Shown: positions 44,191-53,827 of the stretch, piece by piece
How the letters are laid out: every line of letters starts with the position of its first letter
Position numbering within the stretch: the first letter of the stretch is position 1
Assembly: GCF_000738435.1 (NCBI RefSeq)
Contig: NZ_CP003984.1
Coordinates: 1,302,001-1,366,000, forward strand
Direction of reading: 5' to 3'
From: Planktomarina temperata RCA23
GTDB lineage: Bacteria > Pseudomonadota > Alphaproteobacteria > Rhodobacterales > Rhodobacteraceae
Length of the DNA: 64,000 bases
Position numbers and translations under genes: made by a program
The notes under the pieces: generated by a model
Seen by the model: only the letters and a program-made list of their open reading frames with translations
What the model was told of the DNA's origin: nothing
The model's database searches: none

Positions 44191-45575
44191 CCCTGAGCCT
44201 TTATCCGATTTCGGTAGAATATCCTCATTTCTTCCAGCAGGATTTCATCAAAGCCTTCTTTTTCCAACTCACTGAGCTGTTCGTGTACGGATGCTATTGT
44301 TGCCCATCTAACATTAGCTTCACCAGCAGACCATTTATCTGCTAGGTATTCTTGCACGACATTTTGATATTTATCATCCAAGAGATGTCCTGCATTAAAT
44401 GCTACTAGTCTGCGACCCAGTTGCTGGATGCGTTCGTCTTGAACCTCGCCCAGAAGGGTTAAGCGTCCTGTCCAATTGCTTGTTTGGAATTTCTGAAGCA
44501 GTTCTTTATCTTGATAGGAATAGAAACCAGCGAAGATCTTTTCTTCAACCAGTAGATCTATGTCTTCCGCTTCAGAGTATTTGTTTTCCAGACATTTAGA
44601 TACCATCGCCTGAAAAGCTTCATTACCTTCGATAACAGCACAGATATGGTCCCATTCGAAGTTTTCGGTGGAAGCGGGTCTTATAGTGTCCCCCTGATTT
44701 AGCCTCAAGGATCTTATCCGTTGTGGGCTTTTGGTCATTGCTTCTATTATTTCTCGCTCAGTCCCGTGAATGAGGTCCATTGAATTTGATTGATTGAGGT
44801 CGAAAAACCCCACCATATTTTTGTTGTTATGAGGGATCCCACAAAAACACCCGGTATATGTCTTGGGCGCATTGCCCCCAAAACGCAGTGTTACATCTAC
44901 TGGTTTAAAGCTCTTTAAAAGCCGCAAATTGCGCTCTTTATCACGTGCCTCAAACAGCTTTTGATAAAGATCCGGCTTTTGAGTCCTTATTTTATCAACA
45001 ATGAAAATCGTTGCCTCAACATCTCCAAGGGCGTCGTGCGCATTATGAGCGTGAAACCCATTCAAAGGCGCAAGTTGATCCAATTTGAAGCTCACTTTGC
45101 CTTTGTCGTTTAACGGCCACTTTAAGATCTCTGGCGCTTCAGCATGGACGGCAAAGATCATTTTCATGACATCCAATCTTGTATTGTCGTGAAACTGGGT
45201 CGCAAAAATATTTGGTTGAAGGTTTTGGTAAAACATCTGCCTTAACATGGCTTCGTCAAAAGCAATGGAATTGTAGCCAATCCAAATTGAAGGTGCCCAT
45301 TGTTCCGTAAATTTTTGAATGGTTTGCGCAAACTCAAACGCACTTGGCAGGTTGTTATTCTCCAATTGGCTTGGCCTTACCCCTGTAACCGCTAAAGCCT
45401 TTGGGGATGGCAGTATATGCGGAGATAACTGACAACGAATATCGACCCGTTCGATTTCGTTTAGTTCAAGATCAGTAACGATTGCAGCGAACTGAAGGGG
45501 CTGATCAAAAGCTGGCGAGATGCCGGTCGTCTCGAGGTCGTAAAATACAAACTTCGTTTTACAAGATTGATCCAT
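44172..45575 (-). CDS. sbcB: Exodeoxyribonuclease I-like DEDDh exonuclease
   Basis: 467 aa, family length. Exo motif I FYDLETTGISPAFDQPLQFA at about residues 11-30 with catalytic Asp and Glu; further DEDD residues in IGYNSIAFDEAMLRQ near 104 and HNAHDALGDVEATIFI near 188. The C-terminal SH3-like and helical domains of exonuclease I follow. Digests single-stranded DNA 3' to 5'. It shares a TAATG junction with the PBP1c gene upstream. Confidence 0.9.
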   Translation of the reverse strand: MDQSCKTKFVFYDLETTGISPAFDQPLQFAAIVTDLELNEIERVDIRCQLSPHILPSPKALAVTGVRPSQLENNNLPSAFEFAQTIQKFTEQWAPSIWIGYNSIAFDEAMLRQMFYQNLQPNIFATQFHDNTRLDVMKMIFAVHAEAPEILKWPLNDKGKVSFKLDQLAPLNGFHAHNAHDALGDVEATIFIVDKIRTQKPDLYQKLFEARDKERNLRLLKSFKPVDVTLRFGGNAPKTYTGCFCGIPHNNKNMVGFFDLNQSNSMDLIHGTEREIIEAMTKSPQRIRSLRLNQGDTIRPASTENFEWDHICAVIEGNEAFQAMVSKCLENKYSEAEDIDLLVEEKIFAGFYSYQDKELLQKFQTSNWTGRLTLLGEVQDERIQQLGRRLVAFNAGHLLDDKYQNVVQEYLADKWSAGEANVRWATIASVHEQLSELEKEGFDEILLEEMRIFYRNRIKAQGCSVDF

Positions 45576-47548
45576 TAATTCTCTTCCTTCTGGAATTCAA
45601 CGAAAAACTCGTTTGTTTGTGAACATTCAGAAGATTTTGCAGTTAGTCTTTGGATACCAGGTTCTAATACCTGAACTTGCTTTTGAGATGCGTCAAATTT
45701 TTCAGCATTCAAATACCAGTCTGCAGTTTGCGAACCGATCACTCGAATTATAGCATTATCTGATTTAATCCATGCACCGTTCTCAGGATAATCAATAAGT
45801 GTTGTGCAGACGATGCCTGCTTCAGGGAGAGAAGCCCCATTAGAAATCTGGAGTTTTGGTACTTCCGGTGATTTGAGGCCGAGGGCTAAGCCAATTTCAT
45901 TTGAAAGTGGGAAGGCGGCATCTCTACCAGTTAATATTTCTGTTGGCTGGTTGTCTGGAGTGCCAAACCAGGAAATTACTACGTGGGATTTAAAGATCTG
46001 AATGCTCCACGCATCATGCCTAGCAAAAGAGGTTCCAGTTTTAAACGCAACCCGCTCTCCATTAGGAAGATTTTGTATCAAAAGATGCATTATTTGTTTT
46101 GCAGCCCTAATGTTTAAAAATTTGGCATCTTGGTCACTGATTTTTTGACTTTGATTAGGACTGAACGAAATGTGTCTGCTCGTTCCAGGATCAATCGCTA
46201 TCAGGTATAGGCTCGCAAGCTGTTCGGCATTTAAATAAAATCCGCCAACAGCCAAGCTCAATCCTGCTTCCCTATCTGAGGTGACAGGTGCGTTGATTAG
46301 ATTTTTAATTTCAGATTCAAAAATTCTTGGATTAAGCTTTTCTAAAGTGATTAAGGCTGGGATATTTAAAGACCGTAACAAGGCTTCTTTTAAGGTTACT
46401 TTTCCAGAGTAAGTATTATCAAAGTTAGTCGGATTATATCCGCCACGGTAAAAATTAGCGTCGTTGAATACTTCATTAAATTCTATCAAATTTCGCTGAA
46501 GCGCCTTGCCGTATATCAAGGGTTTCAAAGTTGAGCCAGGACTACGCACAGCGGTCAAGAAGTTATTGGCGCCCTTCCGTTCTTCGGATCTATATTCGCT
46601 TGAGCCTACGTATGCTTTGACGTTGCCTGTTCGTCTTTCAACAATAAGGGCGGCAGCTTGTATGGGGGCGGGAAACTCCTGGATTTTTGTTTCTAAAATG
46701 TTTTGAACTTGTTTTTGCCACTCTTCGTCTATTGTCGTGTTATTTCCCTGTAAAATGAAACCAGTGAGACGGTCAGCAAGATGAGGTGCGTATGATGCGG
46801 GCTTAATTAATCTAGCTGGTAACTGTTCCACTAGAGCTTCGTTGAAAGCGTCATCATCTATATTCAGCCTGCCTTGGATTTTGTTTAGAACACCGATTTT
46901 AGCTGCATAAGCGTTGTCGGGATATCTATCTGGACGTCTGCGTTCGGGAGATTGTGGAAGTGCTACTAACAAAGCGATTTCGTTAAGTCTCAAATCTTTT
47001 GGAGGCTTTTGAAACCAGGCCTCAGACGCTGCACTAACGCCCTCAATATTGCCACCATAGGGCGCAAGCGTGAAATAGGCTTCAAGAATAGCTTCTTTGC
47101 TCCAGTGCGCATCTAGTCGGATAGCAGCAAGCATTTGTCGCAGCTTTGCCGTAAAAGTCCTTCTCGCTAAATAGGGATCCATTAAGCGAACAGTTTGCAT
47201 AGTTAAGGTTGAGGCTCCGGAAGAAATTTTACCACTTTTTAGATAGTCAAAAACCGCTCGCCCTAATGCGAGTGGATCAACACCATGATGTTTCCAATAG
47301 CGTTGATCCTCGTACGCAATTAGGGTTCTTATCAAATCTGGATCTAATTCTGATAAGATCACCCTTTCCCGCCAAAACCCCTTTGAAGTTAATCGCAGAT
47401 TCATGATCTGACCAGTTTCAGATCGGATGACTTGGGATGTTTCGCTAAACCTCCCCACTTCGGGTGGTTGTAGAATATAAAAACACAAGCTTCCCAAACT
47501 TGCCGTTGCTACAAAAATAGCGGCGTATATTGTTCGCCATCCGATCAT
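45575..47548 (-). CDS. pbpC: Penicillin-binding protein 1C (PbpC)
   Basis: 657 aa, one N-terminal membrane segment (TIYAAIFVATASLGSLCFYI). Transglycosylase GT51 domain: YEDQRYWKHHGVDP near residue 77 and SSGASTLTMQTV near 110. Transpeptidase: SPGSTLKPLIYG (SxxK) near 338, SLNIPAL (SxN) near 380 and KTGTS near 515. A C-terminal BiPBP-type region follows. Polymerises and cross-links peptidoglycan. Pairing with an alpha-2-macroglobulin gene, 4-bp overlap upstream, is a known arrangement (E. coli pbpC-yfhM). Confidence 0.95.
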   Translation of the reverse strand: MIGWRTIYAAIFVATASLGSLCFYILQPPEVGRFSETSQVIRSETGQIMNLRLTSKGFWRERVILSELDPDLIRTLIAYEDQRYWKHHGVDPLALGRAVFDYLKSGKISSGASTLTMQTVRLMDPYLARRTFTAKLRQMLAAIRLDAHWSKEAILEAYFTLAPYGGNIEGVSAASEAWFQKPPKDLRLNEIALLVALPQSPERRRPDRYPDNAYAAKIGVLNKIQGRLNIDDDAFNEALVEQLPARLIKPASYAPHLADRLTGFILQGNNTTIDEEWQKQVQNILETKIQEFPAPIQAAALIVERRTGNVKAYVGSSEYRSEERKGANNFLTAVRSPGSTLKPLIYGKALQRNLIEFNEVFNDANFYRGGYNPTNFDNTYSGKVTLKEALLRSLNIPALITLEKLNPRIFESEIKNLINAPVTSDREAGLSLAVGGFYLNAEQLASLYLIAIDPGTSRHISFSPNQSQKISDQDAKFLNIRAAKQIMHLLIQNLPNGERVAFKTGTSFARHDAWSIQIFKSHVVISWFGTPDNQPTEILTGRDAAFPLSNEIGLALGLKSPEVPKLQISNGASLPEAGIVCTTLIDYPENGAWIKSDNAIIRVIGSQTADWYLNAEKFDASQKQVQVLEPGIQRLTAKSSECSQTNEFFVEFQKEEN

Positions 47549-50500
47549 CTAGAGGAAACGATGCTTTCCGTGATTTCAGATCTACCATTAACCTCTGGTG
47601 CATACATTTCCTCAACAACTGCATCTGGAATAATTGCATTAGTTTCATATGCGGCTCGCACAGTGTAGCGAATGTAGGCAAAGGAATTTCCATGCCAACG
47701 AGACTGAAAATGAGCTATGAAACGATCATCCATTTCAGCGGTGTAAAAAGCTTTTTTACCCATATCAAAATCAAGTGTTGCTGATAAAACCCCATCTACT
47801 TTTGGATCTGCTAGAACCGCTTTTTCAATTTCAAATCCGGCTGGCAAAAGATCTGTTAGTAAAAGGTCTGATCCACTGCCACTTTTGGTCCGATCAATGG
47901 AAATGACAACCGTATACAAATCGCCCTGTTTGGCGGGTAGAACGCCTGATTTGAGATCAACGTAATCACCGTTTCTATCATACCACCATTTTTGAACCTG
48001 ATAGCCATTGTCCTGCGCTTTTATTCCCCGCCGTTTCCCCGTCGACTTTACATTCAAATAAAGTGCGGAAGACGCATTGTGAGAAATTTTAAAACCGTCA
48101 GTGAGTTGTTTCAAACTAATTGGCAATGAACCAGTTTCGTCGAGCTCGTATTTAAAGCCATCTAAACTTACTGCGGTTCCAGAAAGTGAGCGCTCTTTAT
48201 GCTTTTGCAAAGTGACTAATTTAGCATTCGAGTGCGTTGATCTGTACTGTCGCTGAGCCAGATATTCATGCGTATTTTGAATAATGGTCTCGAATACAGG
48301 AGCCAACTGGTCAGATGACAAATCGGTCAACAAATGGGCATACGCTATGGAAGATTTGCTCCATAGATTAGAAAATTGCGGTTTTTCTGTCGAAATCCAT
48401 GCGCCCGAAATTAGTTGCAGTACTGGTTCTTGCGACGTCATTTGTCCAAGTGCAAATCGAGCGTTATCGGAAATTTGAAACATTCTTTTTGTATCATTTA
48501 GATTGGCAGCAACCCAATATGCCAACACTAAATCATCGACCTGCATTGCAGAATTGTTTGATGAGTTCGTAGTTTGCATAACGTCACTTTGCAGTTCTTG
48601 ATCTATTGAATATCTCGCTCTCGAAGTAACCTCGTAACCTGCTTTTGCGAGCAGACCATAGCTGTATAATTTGGTCTCGGCGTCCCGAAAGCTTGTTCGG
48701 TAGAGATATTCCAAACCGTTTTCAATTGCGGCCTTCACTTTTGCCTTATCACTTGCAAAAGGTAACGTTTTTTGAAGGGTATCAACGGCATACGGTTGAA
48801 ATCTTTCGTACACGGCTGAATTGCGATCCCAATAGCCAAAAGCGCCAGATAACTTTTGCTTTGCCATTAAGTTATCAATCCCAATTTGAATTTTTTTGGT
48901 CGTTTCTTCAGTAATACCGCTTACTTGAGATAAGGCTATCAGGCCTCTTGTTTTAGAAGATACTTGTTCAACGCAACCATATGGGTAGCGATTAAGGTCA
49001 GCTACGACTTGTTGGAGGTTCATGCCCAGCGATGAGGTCAGACTAACCGAGTACTCATTTCCGGGTTCAGCCAAATCTATCAATGAAGACTGATATGGTT
49101 GCACTTGCACACTGCCAAGGCCAAGCCAATTTTTCTTCTCTAATTTTGTGGATGAAATCTCGGTAACTGGGTACGAACTTGAACGAGAAACGATACTGTA
49201 GTTTCTGGTGTATTCCTGCCCGCCCGCCATTACTGCGACACTGATTGGAACTCTGCCTAAGCCTTTTGCTGAAATAGGAAGCTCCAGTTTGTATGAGTTG
49301 GTCTCGGGTTGCGAAATTATAGAGGTCGTTTTTATATCAAAAACCCGTGTTGTTAACTCAATTGGACCTTTGAATTCATTCCATCTGACATTGAGTTTTG
49401 CGACAACATTATCAATTGGAGTTACAAATCTAGGCATCGACACATCGATACTGACTGGATCTTGAACTGTTATAAATTCTTCGGTGAATCCAAAGCCTCT
49501 ATCATCGATGCTAAAAGCCACAACCCTTAGCTTACCCTCCCATTCAATTGTTGGCGGGAAGGTAAATTCTGCTTGTCCGTTTTGGATATCGAGCAGGGGA
49601 CTTGCGTATGTTACTGTCTTGAAGAATTCAGATTTATCAGCAGCGGCAGCGGCGGATAACATATCCCCATCACCGCCAACTCGGAGTGTAGAAAGATCTG
49701 AGTTTTGGGAGATGAGTTGTCCAAAATTTGTGAATACCCCAAAATTTAACGCTCGCTCACTCAAAAAATGGTCTTTCAAATTTTTGTTTTGGTAACCGGT
49801 TAGAGCGTGTATGCCTTCATCAATTACAAATATTTTAGCAGTCCCGGACTTTGACTGCGAGCTCAAGGCAACTGTTATTGGCGTAGCGCTATCAACATCT
49901 CTAACAGAATTAATTTTTAGGCTTACATTACGCTCGGATGATACGTTTGAGACCCAAGTTTTGCCTATAGATATTTGCGGTAAATGTTCAGAACCCTTTT
50001 CTATAGGACGCACCAAAGACGCTAAGAGGTGCGCTCCAGGCTCTGAAATATTCGGCAGGGGTATCTGCACCTCGAAATCACCTTTGACCACAGATACAGT
50101 TTCCAGAGAGACAATATCTTGATCAGCGACTAACACAGACAAAGTTCCAGAATATCCTGCATTACCTCGTAAGATCCCGTTTGTGTAAGACAGGGAGAGT
50201 TCTTCTGGCTCCGAGGCCGGTTTAGCATCGGCTCCCCAACCAGAAAAGAATTCACTTACTGTTTTGAACCCGGCTTCGTTGGATACGGTAATTTCATAGC
50301 GTCCCCAATCGAGGGGAGTTCTTACAGTGAGTTGTTTGCCGGAAACGATACCAGCCTCTATGACCTCAGTATCTACCCGGACCCTGTTCCAGCGCCAGCC
50401 ACTATTGTAGAACCAATTGTAGTCATAATAAATTTTTCGGACGCTATAAGAGACGTTATCAAAGTCGAGAGGTTTACCTGCTCGAGTTACGTTTACGATC

Positions 50501-52560
50501 GTAAACGATGGAGTAGAGCCCTCATCAATGTACGTTTCAAAGTCTTTTCTGATGCCGACGTAGCTGCTTATTGTATCCAGTGGGATATTTAGCCGAGCCG
50601 TGTTTGCTCTACCGCCAACGTCAAAAACGGTACCATCGATTGAGACTTCGTATAGACGAGACGGATCTGTATCAAAGTCGGTTAGAAGCGTTGCAGCCAT
50701 TTTGCCTTCCAAATCTAGCTCAGACTGAAATTCGTTTAACGCCGCTGTGGTTGAACTACCGACATTGCCAAACACAAAATCTTCTAATTCTGGCACGCCT
50801 ATGTTGTCGGTTGTTTTAACATAGGTCGAGATTTGTGCCTTCATCCCTCCCGTAGGACCCCCAGAGTAGTAATCTCCAGATAATTGAATTTTTTGAGTAC
50901 TGTTCAGTGACCAAATTTCATTGTTGGTTTGTAATTTAGGCTCGATAGTCAGGGGCACAAAATCTTCAAGTCTGATAACATGGTTGGCAAGAATAAGGTC
51001 ATCTACACTCTTAATTTGGACAGTATACTGCCCAAGTCTGTAGCTTTGCCCAAGGTTGAGATCTGCCTCAAAAGCCCCATAACTATCTAATTTAAGGCTT
51101 GCCCTTTTAATTTGATTGCCATTTCGATCTACCAAGTGAACATAAAGCTCATCACTTCCAATAACATCTAGGTCTAATTTCCGGACTACGCCGAAAACGG
51201 AAACCGTTTCGCCAGTTCGATAGATTTCACGATCGGTTGTTACATAAACGTCTTCGAGATTTTGTTTTATTTCACCACCACGAAGGAACTTAGGCTTTTG
51301 CTTGAGATCGGGCACTTGCAAGATACTAGTCCCGAATTTGTCAGAACTGACGACAAGATATTCAGGTGTGAATCCGCCTGATCCAGCGAGCAAATTGTTG
51401 GATACGCTTAATCTACCGCCGTCAGTGGTTGTTCCTTTGAAGAGTTCTCGGTTGTTGCCGGCAATAATTTCAACGGTGGCGCCATCAATCGGATTGGTAT
51501 TTTCAAAACTTTTAAGAAGGATGTCAGTCTTATTGAGTCCACTAAATACTTGTACCGAGATATCTGAAATCGAGAACCATTGTGTTGGTTGATTTTGGTA
51601 GGAACGGATTTCAATGTCTGGTGATGTGAATGTTGCAACAAATACACCTCTCTCATCGGCGCTTATCAGATCAGAGAAATTTAGATTGATGCTTTGTTTT
51701 TTGTTGAGTGGACTATCAAGTTTTATAGTCTTTTTAGTGAGAACGTCTCCCCAGTAATTGCTGAGACTGTCAACATCGTAACTATCTAAAACATTAAAAA
51801 TGGAACTGTACGAAGTCAGTGAAGCCAGATCTACCCTGTGCAACGATATTTCGATTTCATTAACATTAACGTACTCTAAAGGAATAACGGCATTCTCGGC
51901 ATTGGTAAGAATGGTTTTAGAACCATCAACGGTTAGTTTGGGGCTCATGCTTGGCGTTTTCACTTGAAAGGAAATAGGCTGATCCAAAGTAACCGAGTAT
52001 GACTGTCGCTTAGCTTCGAGACCTGGCAGCAATGTGATTTGGTACGATGTGGAGTGATCTAAGCCATTGACGCAAAATTCACTCTGATTGTCTTGCCAGG
52101 AAAAAATGTCTTCTGGCTTTGTAACTGTATAGCCGTCGACGATGCTATTATTTGCTTTGACTTCAAAATACATTTGATAATTTTCATTGGCGAAGGTCAG
52201 GCTATTGCCATTATTTTGTGTAGTCATGGTTGTGCATATGGAGGCGTTATTTCCCAAATCCGAGCCACGTGCGGGGTATGTCGTGAAGGCTGAGTTCGTT
52301 GTCGGTTGATAGAACAGTGCTGCATCTGCATTAAAAATGCGATCTTCGAAAGTGAATGTTGCAAGCCTACCGCTTGGGGAAATTGACTGTGAGACATCAA
52401 TGGTGCCTAAAAAATTTACTGTTGAGCCAGCAGGTATCGTGGTCGAAGAGTTTACCACAATATTTTCAATTGAAACGTGTCGTCCAAAGCTTTCAGAATG
52501 CAATAATGAAGGAAGCATCAGCGAAACCACTAGGATTAAACATCTAAATATTTGGCCCAT
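47545..52560 (-). CDS. Alpha-2-macroglobulin family protein (YfhM-like)
   Basis: 1671 aa, exported: signal peptide MGQIFRCLILVVSLMLPSLL with no lipobox, so probably periplasmic rather than a lipoprotein. Macroglobulin-like domains fill the N-terminal part (TTDREIYRTGETVSVFGVVR). The thioester motif GCVEQ is at about residue 1196 (core C-V-E-Q rather than CLEQ), inside the thioester-containing helical domain that extends to about 1450; a bait region is expected between. Protects the envelope by trapping proteases. The first gene of a four-gene operon with pbpC, exonuclease I and the HNH nuclease. Confidence 0.95.
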   Translation of the reverse strand: MGQIFRCLILVVSLMLPSLLHSESFGRHVSIENIVVNSSTTIPAGSTVNFLGTIDVSQSISPSGRLATFTFEDRIFNADAALFYQPTTNSAFTTYPARGSDLGNNASICTTMTTQNNGNSLTFANENYQMYFEVKANNSIVDGYTVTKPEDIFSWQDNQSEFCVNGLDHSTSYQITLLPGLEAKRQSYSVTLDQPISFQVKTPSMSPKLTVDGSKTILTNAENAVIPLEYVNVNEIEISLHRVDLASLTSYSSIFNVLDSYDVDSLSNYWGDVLTKKTIKLDSPLNKKQSINLNFSDLISADERGVFVATFTSPDIEIRSYQNQPTQWFSISDISVQVFSGLNKTDILLKSFENTNPIDGATVEIIAGNNRELFKGTTTDGGRLSVSNNLLAGSGGFTPEYLVVSSDKFGTSILQVPDLKQKPKFLRGGEIKQNLEDVYVTTDREIYRTGETVSVFGVVRKLDLDVIGSDELYVHLVDRNGNQIKRASLKLDSYGAFEADLNLGQSYRLGQYTVQIKSVDDLILANHVIRLEDFVPLTIEPKLQTNNEIWSLNSTQKIQLSGDYYSGGPTGGMKAQISTYVKTTDNIGVPELEDFVFGNVGSSTTAALNEFQSELDLEGKMAATLLTDFDTDPSRLYEVSIDGTVFDVGGRANTARLNIPLDTISSYVGIRKDFETYIDEGSTPSFTIVNVTRAGKPLDFDNVSYSVRKIYYDYNWFYNSGWRWNRVRVDTEVIEAGIVSGKQLTVRTPLDWGRYEITVSNEAGFKTVSEFFSGWGADAKPASEPEELSLSYTNGILRGNAGYSGTLSVLVADQDIVSLETVSVVKGDFEVQIPLPNISEPGAHLLASLVRPIEKGSEHLPQISIGKTWVSNVSSERNVSLKINSVRDVDSATPITVALSSQSKSGTAKIFVIDEGIHALTGYQNKNLKDHFLSERALNFGVFTNFGQLISQNSDLSTLRVGGDGDMLSAAAAADKSEFFKTVTYASPLLDIQNGQAEFTFPPTIEWEGKLRVVAFSIDDRGFGFTEEFITVQDPVSIDVSMPRFVTPIDNVVAKLNVRWNEFKGPIELTTRVFDIKTTSIISQPETNSYKLELPISAKGLGRVPISVAVMAGGQEYTRNYSIVSRSSSYPVTEISSTKLEKKNWLGLGSVQVQPYQSSLIDLAEPGNEYSVSLTSSLGMNLQQVVADLNRYPYGCVEQVSSKTRGLIALSQVSGITEETTKKIQIGIDNLMAKQKLSGAFGYWDRNSAVYERFQPYAVDTLQKTLPFASDKAKVKAAIENGLEYLYRTSFRDAETKLYSYGLLAKAGYEVTSRARYSIDQELQSDVMQTTNSSNNSAMQVDDLVLAYWVAANLNDTKRMFQISDNARFALGQMTSQEPVLQLISGAWISTEKPQFSNLWSKSSIAYAHLLTDLSSDQLAPVFETIIQNTHEYLAQRQYRSTHSNAKLVTLQKHKERSLSGTAVSLDGFKYELDETGSLPISLKQLTDGFKISHNASSALYLNVKSTGKRRGIKAQDNGYQVQKWWYDRNGDYVDLKSGVLPAKQGDLYTVVISIDRTKSGSGSDLLLTDLLPAGFEIEKAVLADPKVDGVLSATLDFDMGKKAFYTAEMDDRFIAHFQSRWHGNSFAYIRYTVRAAYETNAIIPDAVVEEMYAPEVNGRSEITESIVSSR

Positions 52561-52686
52561 AACATTTCCTATTTTTTGCAGTGATTGGCAGTCTGATTAC
52601 TAACCTTCAGGATCACAAAAGCACGTTAACTGAATAAATTCCACACGTGTCATTCCTATACTAAAAATTTTGCTTTAATGCTTACC

Positions 52687-52953
52687 TTAATCCAGGTGGA
52701 AAAGTATTTGATCCAGAACAAAGTCGTTAGTGCTTTCGTATGCGTCTGATGCTGGCAGGGTAATTATTATTGTAAACAAGGTTAACGCTAGGAAGCTGGC
52801 GACCCCCATTCTGATAGCGGTCACTCTTTGATGATTTAAAAAAGCGTCATTCGATGTGAAGGTTCTGGTATTTGAAGGATAGGTTATTTCGGTTCCACAA
52901 TTGTGCCTTTTTTTATGAGTGTCCTGGTTTGGATCATGTTTTGCCTTGCTCAT
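52687..52953 (-). CDS. Small single-pass membrane protein of unknown function
   Basis: 88 aa from the ATG at 52953, which has AGGAGAT just upstream. A hydrophilic N-terminus (MSKAKHDPNQDTHKKRHNC) then one transmembrane helix (MGVASFLALTLFTIIITLP, about residues 46-64) and a short tail. The frame extends upstream to 53076, but that part covers the hairpin leader. No family recognised. The stretch between it and the GIY-YIG gene (52954-53321) holds the leader described next and nothing else visible. Confidence 0.55.
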   Translation of the reverse strand: MSKAKHDPNQDTHKKRHNCGTEITYPSNTRTFTSNDAFLNHQRVTAIRMGVASFLALTLFTIIITLPASDAYESTNDFVLDQILFHLD

Positions 52954-52970
52954 TTCATATCTCCTGGTTG

Positions 52971-53072
52971 CCCCGATGGTGACGAGGGATACGCACCACC
53001 GGGGATTTGTGAACATTGTCGAGGGGAGGCGGCTCGACGTGTTCTGCTCGACAGGATCTTGCTGCATCCTGT
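52971..53072 (-). promoter_or_regulatory. Hairpin-rich leader of the small membrane protein gene
   Basis: Minus-strand hairpins: CCCCGGTGGTG/CACCATCGGGG (52971-52981 with 52994-53004, one mismatch), GTCGAG/CTCGAC (53018-53039 area) and ACAGGAT/ATCCTGT (53051-53057 with 53066-53072). The first lies a few bases upstream of the ribosome binding site AGGAGAT. Possibly regulatory RNA structure; weaker case than the leader at 43302. Confidence 0.35.
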
Positions 53073-53321
53073 GCAATAGCTTTTGCTACAGGCTTTCGCA
53101 TTAAATTTGAGGTTTCTATGCAAATGCTGTGATTTGTTGTGCATAAAATATGCAGACGTGGCTGGTTTAGTCAGGGCTGAGCCCATATCATTGAGAGTTA
53201 GTAGAAAAGTATGAAGGTGATCTAGACGAAGGCCAACATTCCGAACAAGGTGAAATGATTAAGAATGGCGAAACCTTTATAAGTGAATATAGAAATAGTA
53301 AGTTTATAAGGTAGGTAAGTT

Positions 53322-53774
53322 ATGGGTGTTTCGTGTAGAATATGTGGAGCAAAGACTGAAAAATCAGGACATTTGTTCACTTGCCAGAATAAAGCTTGCG
53401 GTGGTGTTCATTGGGATAAAGGCAAAATTAAAACTATCAAAAAAGCTTTGAAAGCTGACCCTGAATTACTTAACCAAGTTCTGAACGATGCTAATGTCCC
53501 TGAGCCTATAAAAGGTGGCAATTCCCACTTTGTATATGTGTTGCGTTTGAGAGGTGAACTAAACGCAGTTTACGTTGGTATGACAGGGTTACACCCTTAT
53601 GCACGTTATTTGAATCACGTACGGGGTTACAAATCTTCTCATCATGCCAAAAAACGTGCGACGGCTCTGATTTCTTACGAAGGCCCAATGCTACATGCTG
53701 ATGCTAAGGAACGTGAACCTAAGTTGGCAGATGAGTTACGCCAAAAAGAGTTCGTAGTCTATGGTGGCCATTAA
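53322..53774 (+). CDS. GIY-YIG-like nuclease with N-terminal zinc ribbon
   Basis: 150 aa. Residues 5-28 contain CRICGAKTEKSGHLFTCQNK then CGG, a CxxC...CxxxxC-type zinc ribbon. The GIY-YIG core is seen as FVYVLRLRGELNAVYVGMTG at about 68-87, followed by RYLNHVRGYKSSHH and a Glu-containing segment. The usual G-I-Y is VYV and Y-I-G is YVG. Single-domain nuclease of unknown target. It is AT-rich and its promoter is the gene-free stretch upstream. Confidence 0.65.
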   Translation: MGVSCRICGAKTEKSGHLFTCQNKACGGVHWDKGKIKTIKKALKADPELLNQVLNDANVPEPIKGGNSHFVYVLRLRGELNAVYVGMTGLHPYARYLNHVRGYKSSHHAKKRATALISYEGPMLHADAKEREPKLADELRQKEFVVYGGH

Positions 53775-53827
53775 CCTTAGGCTGAACTGAAAAATTCAAA
53801 ATTTTGGCGGAAACTTAAAAGCCTGGG

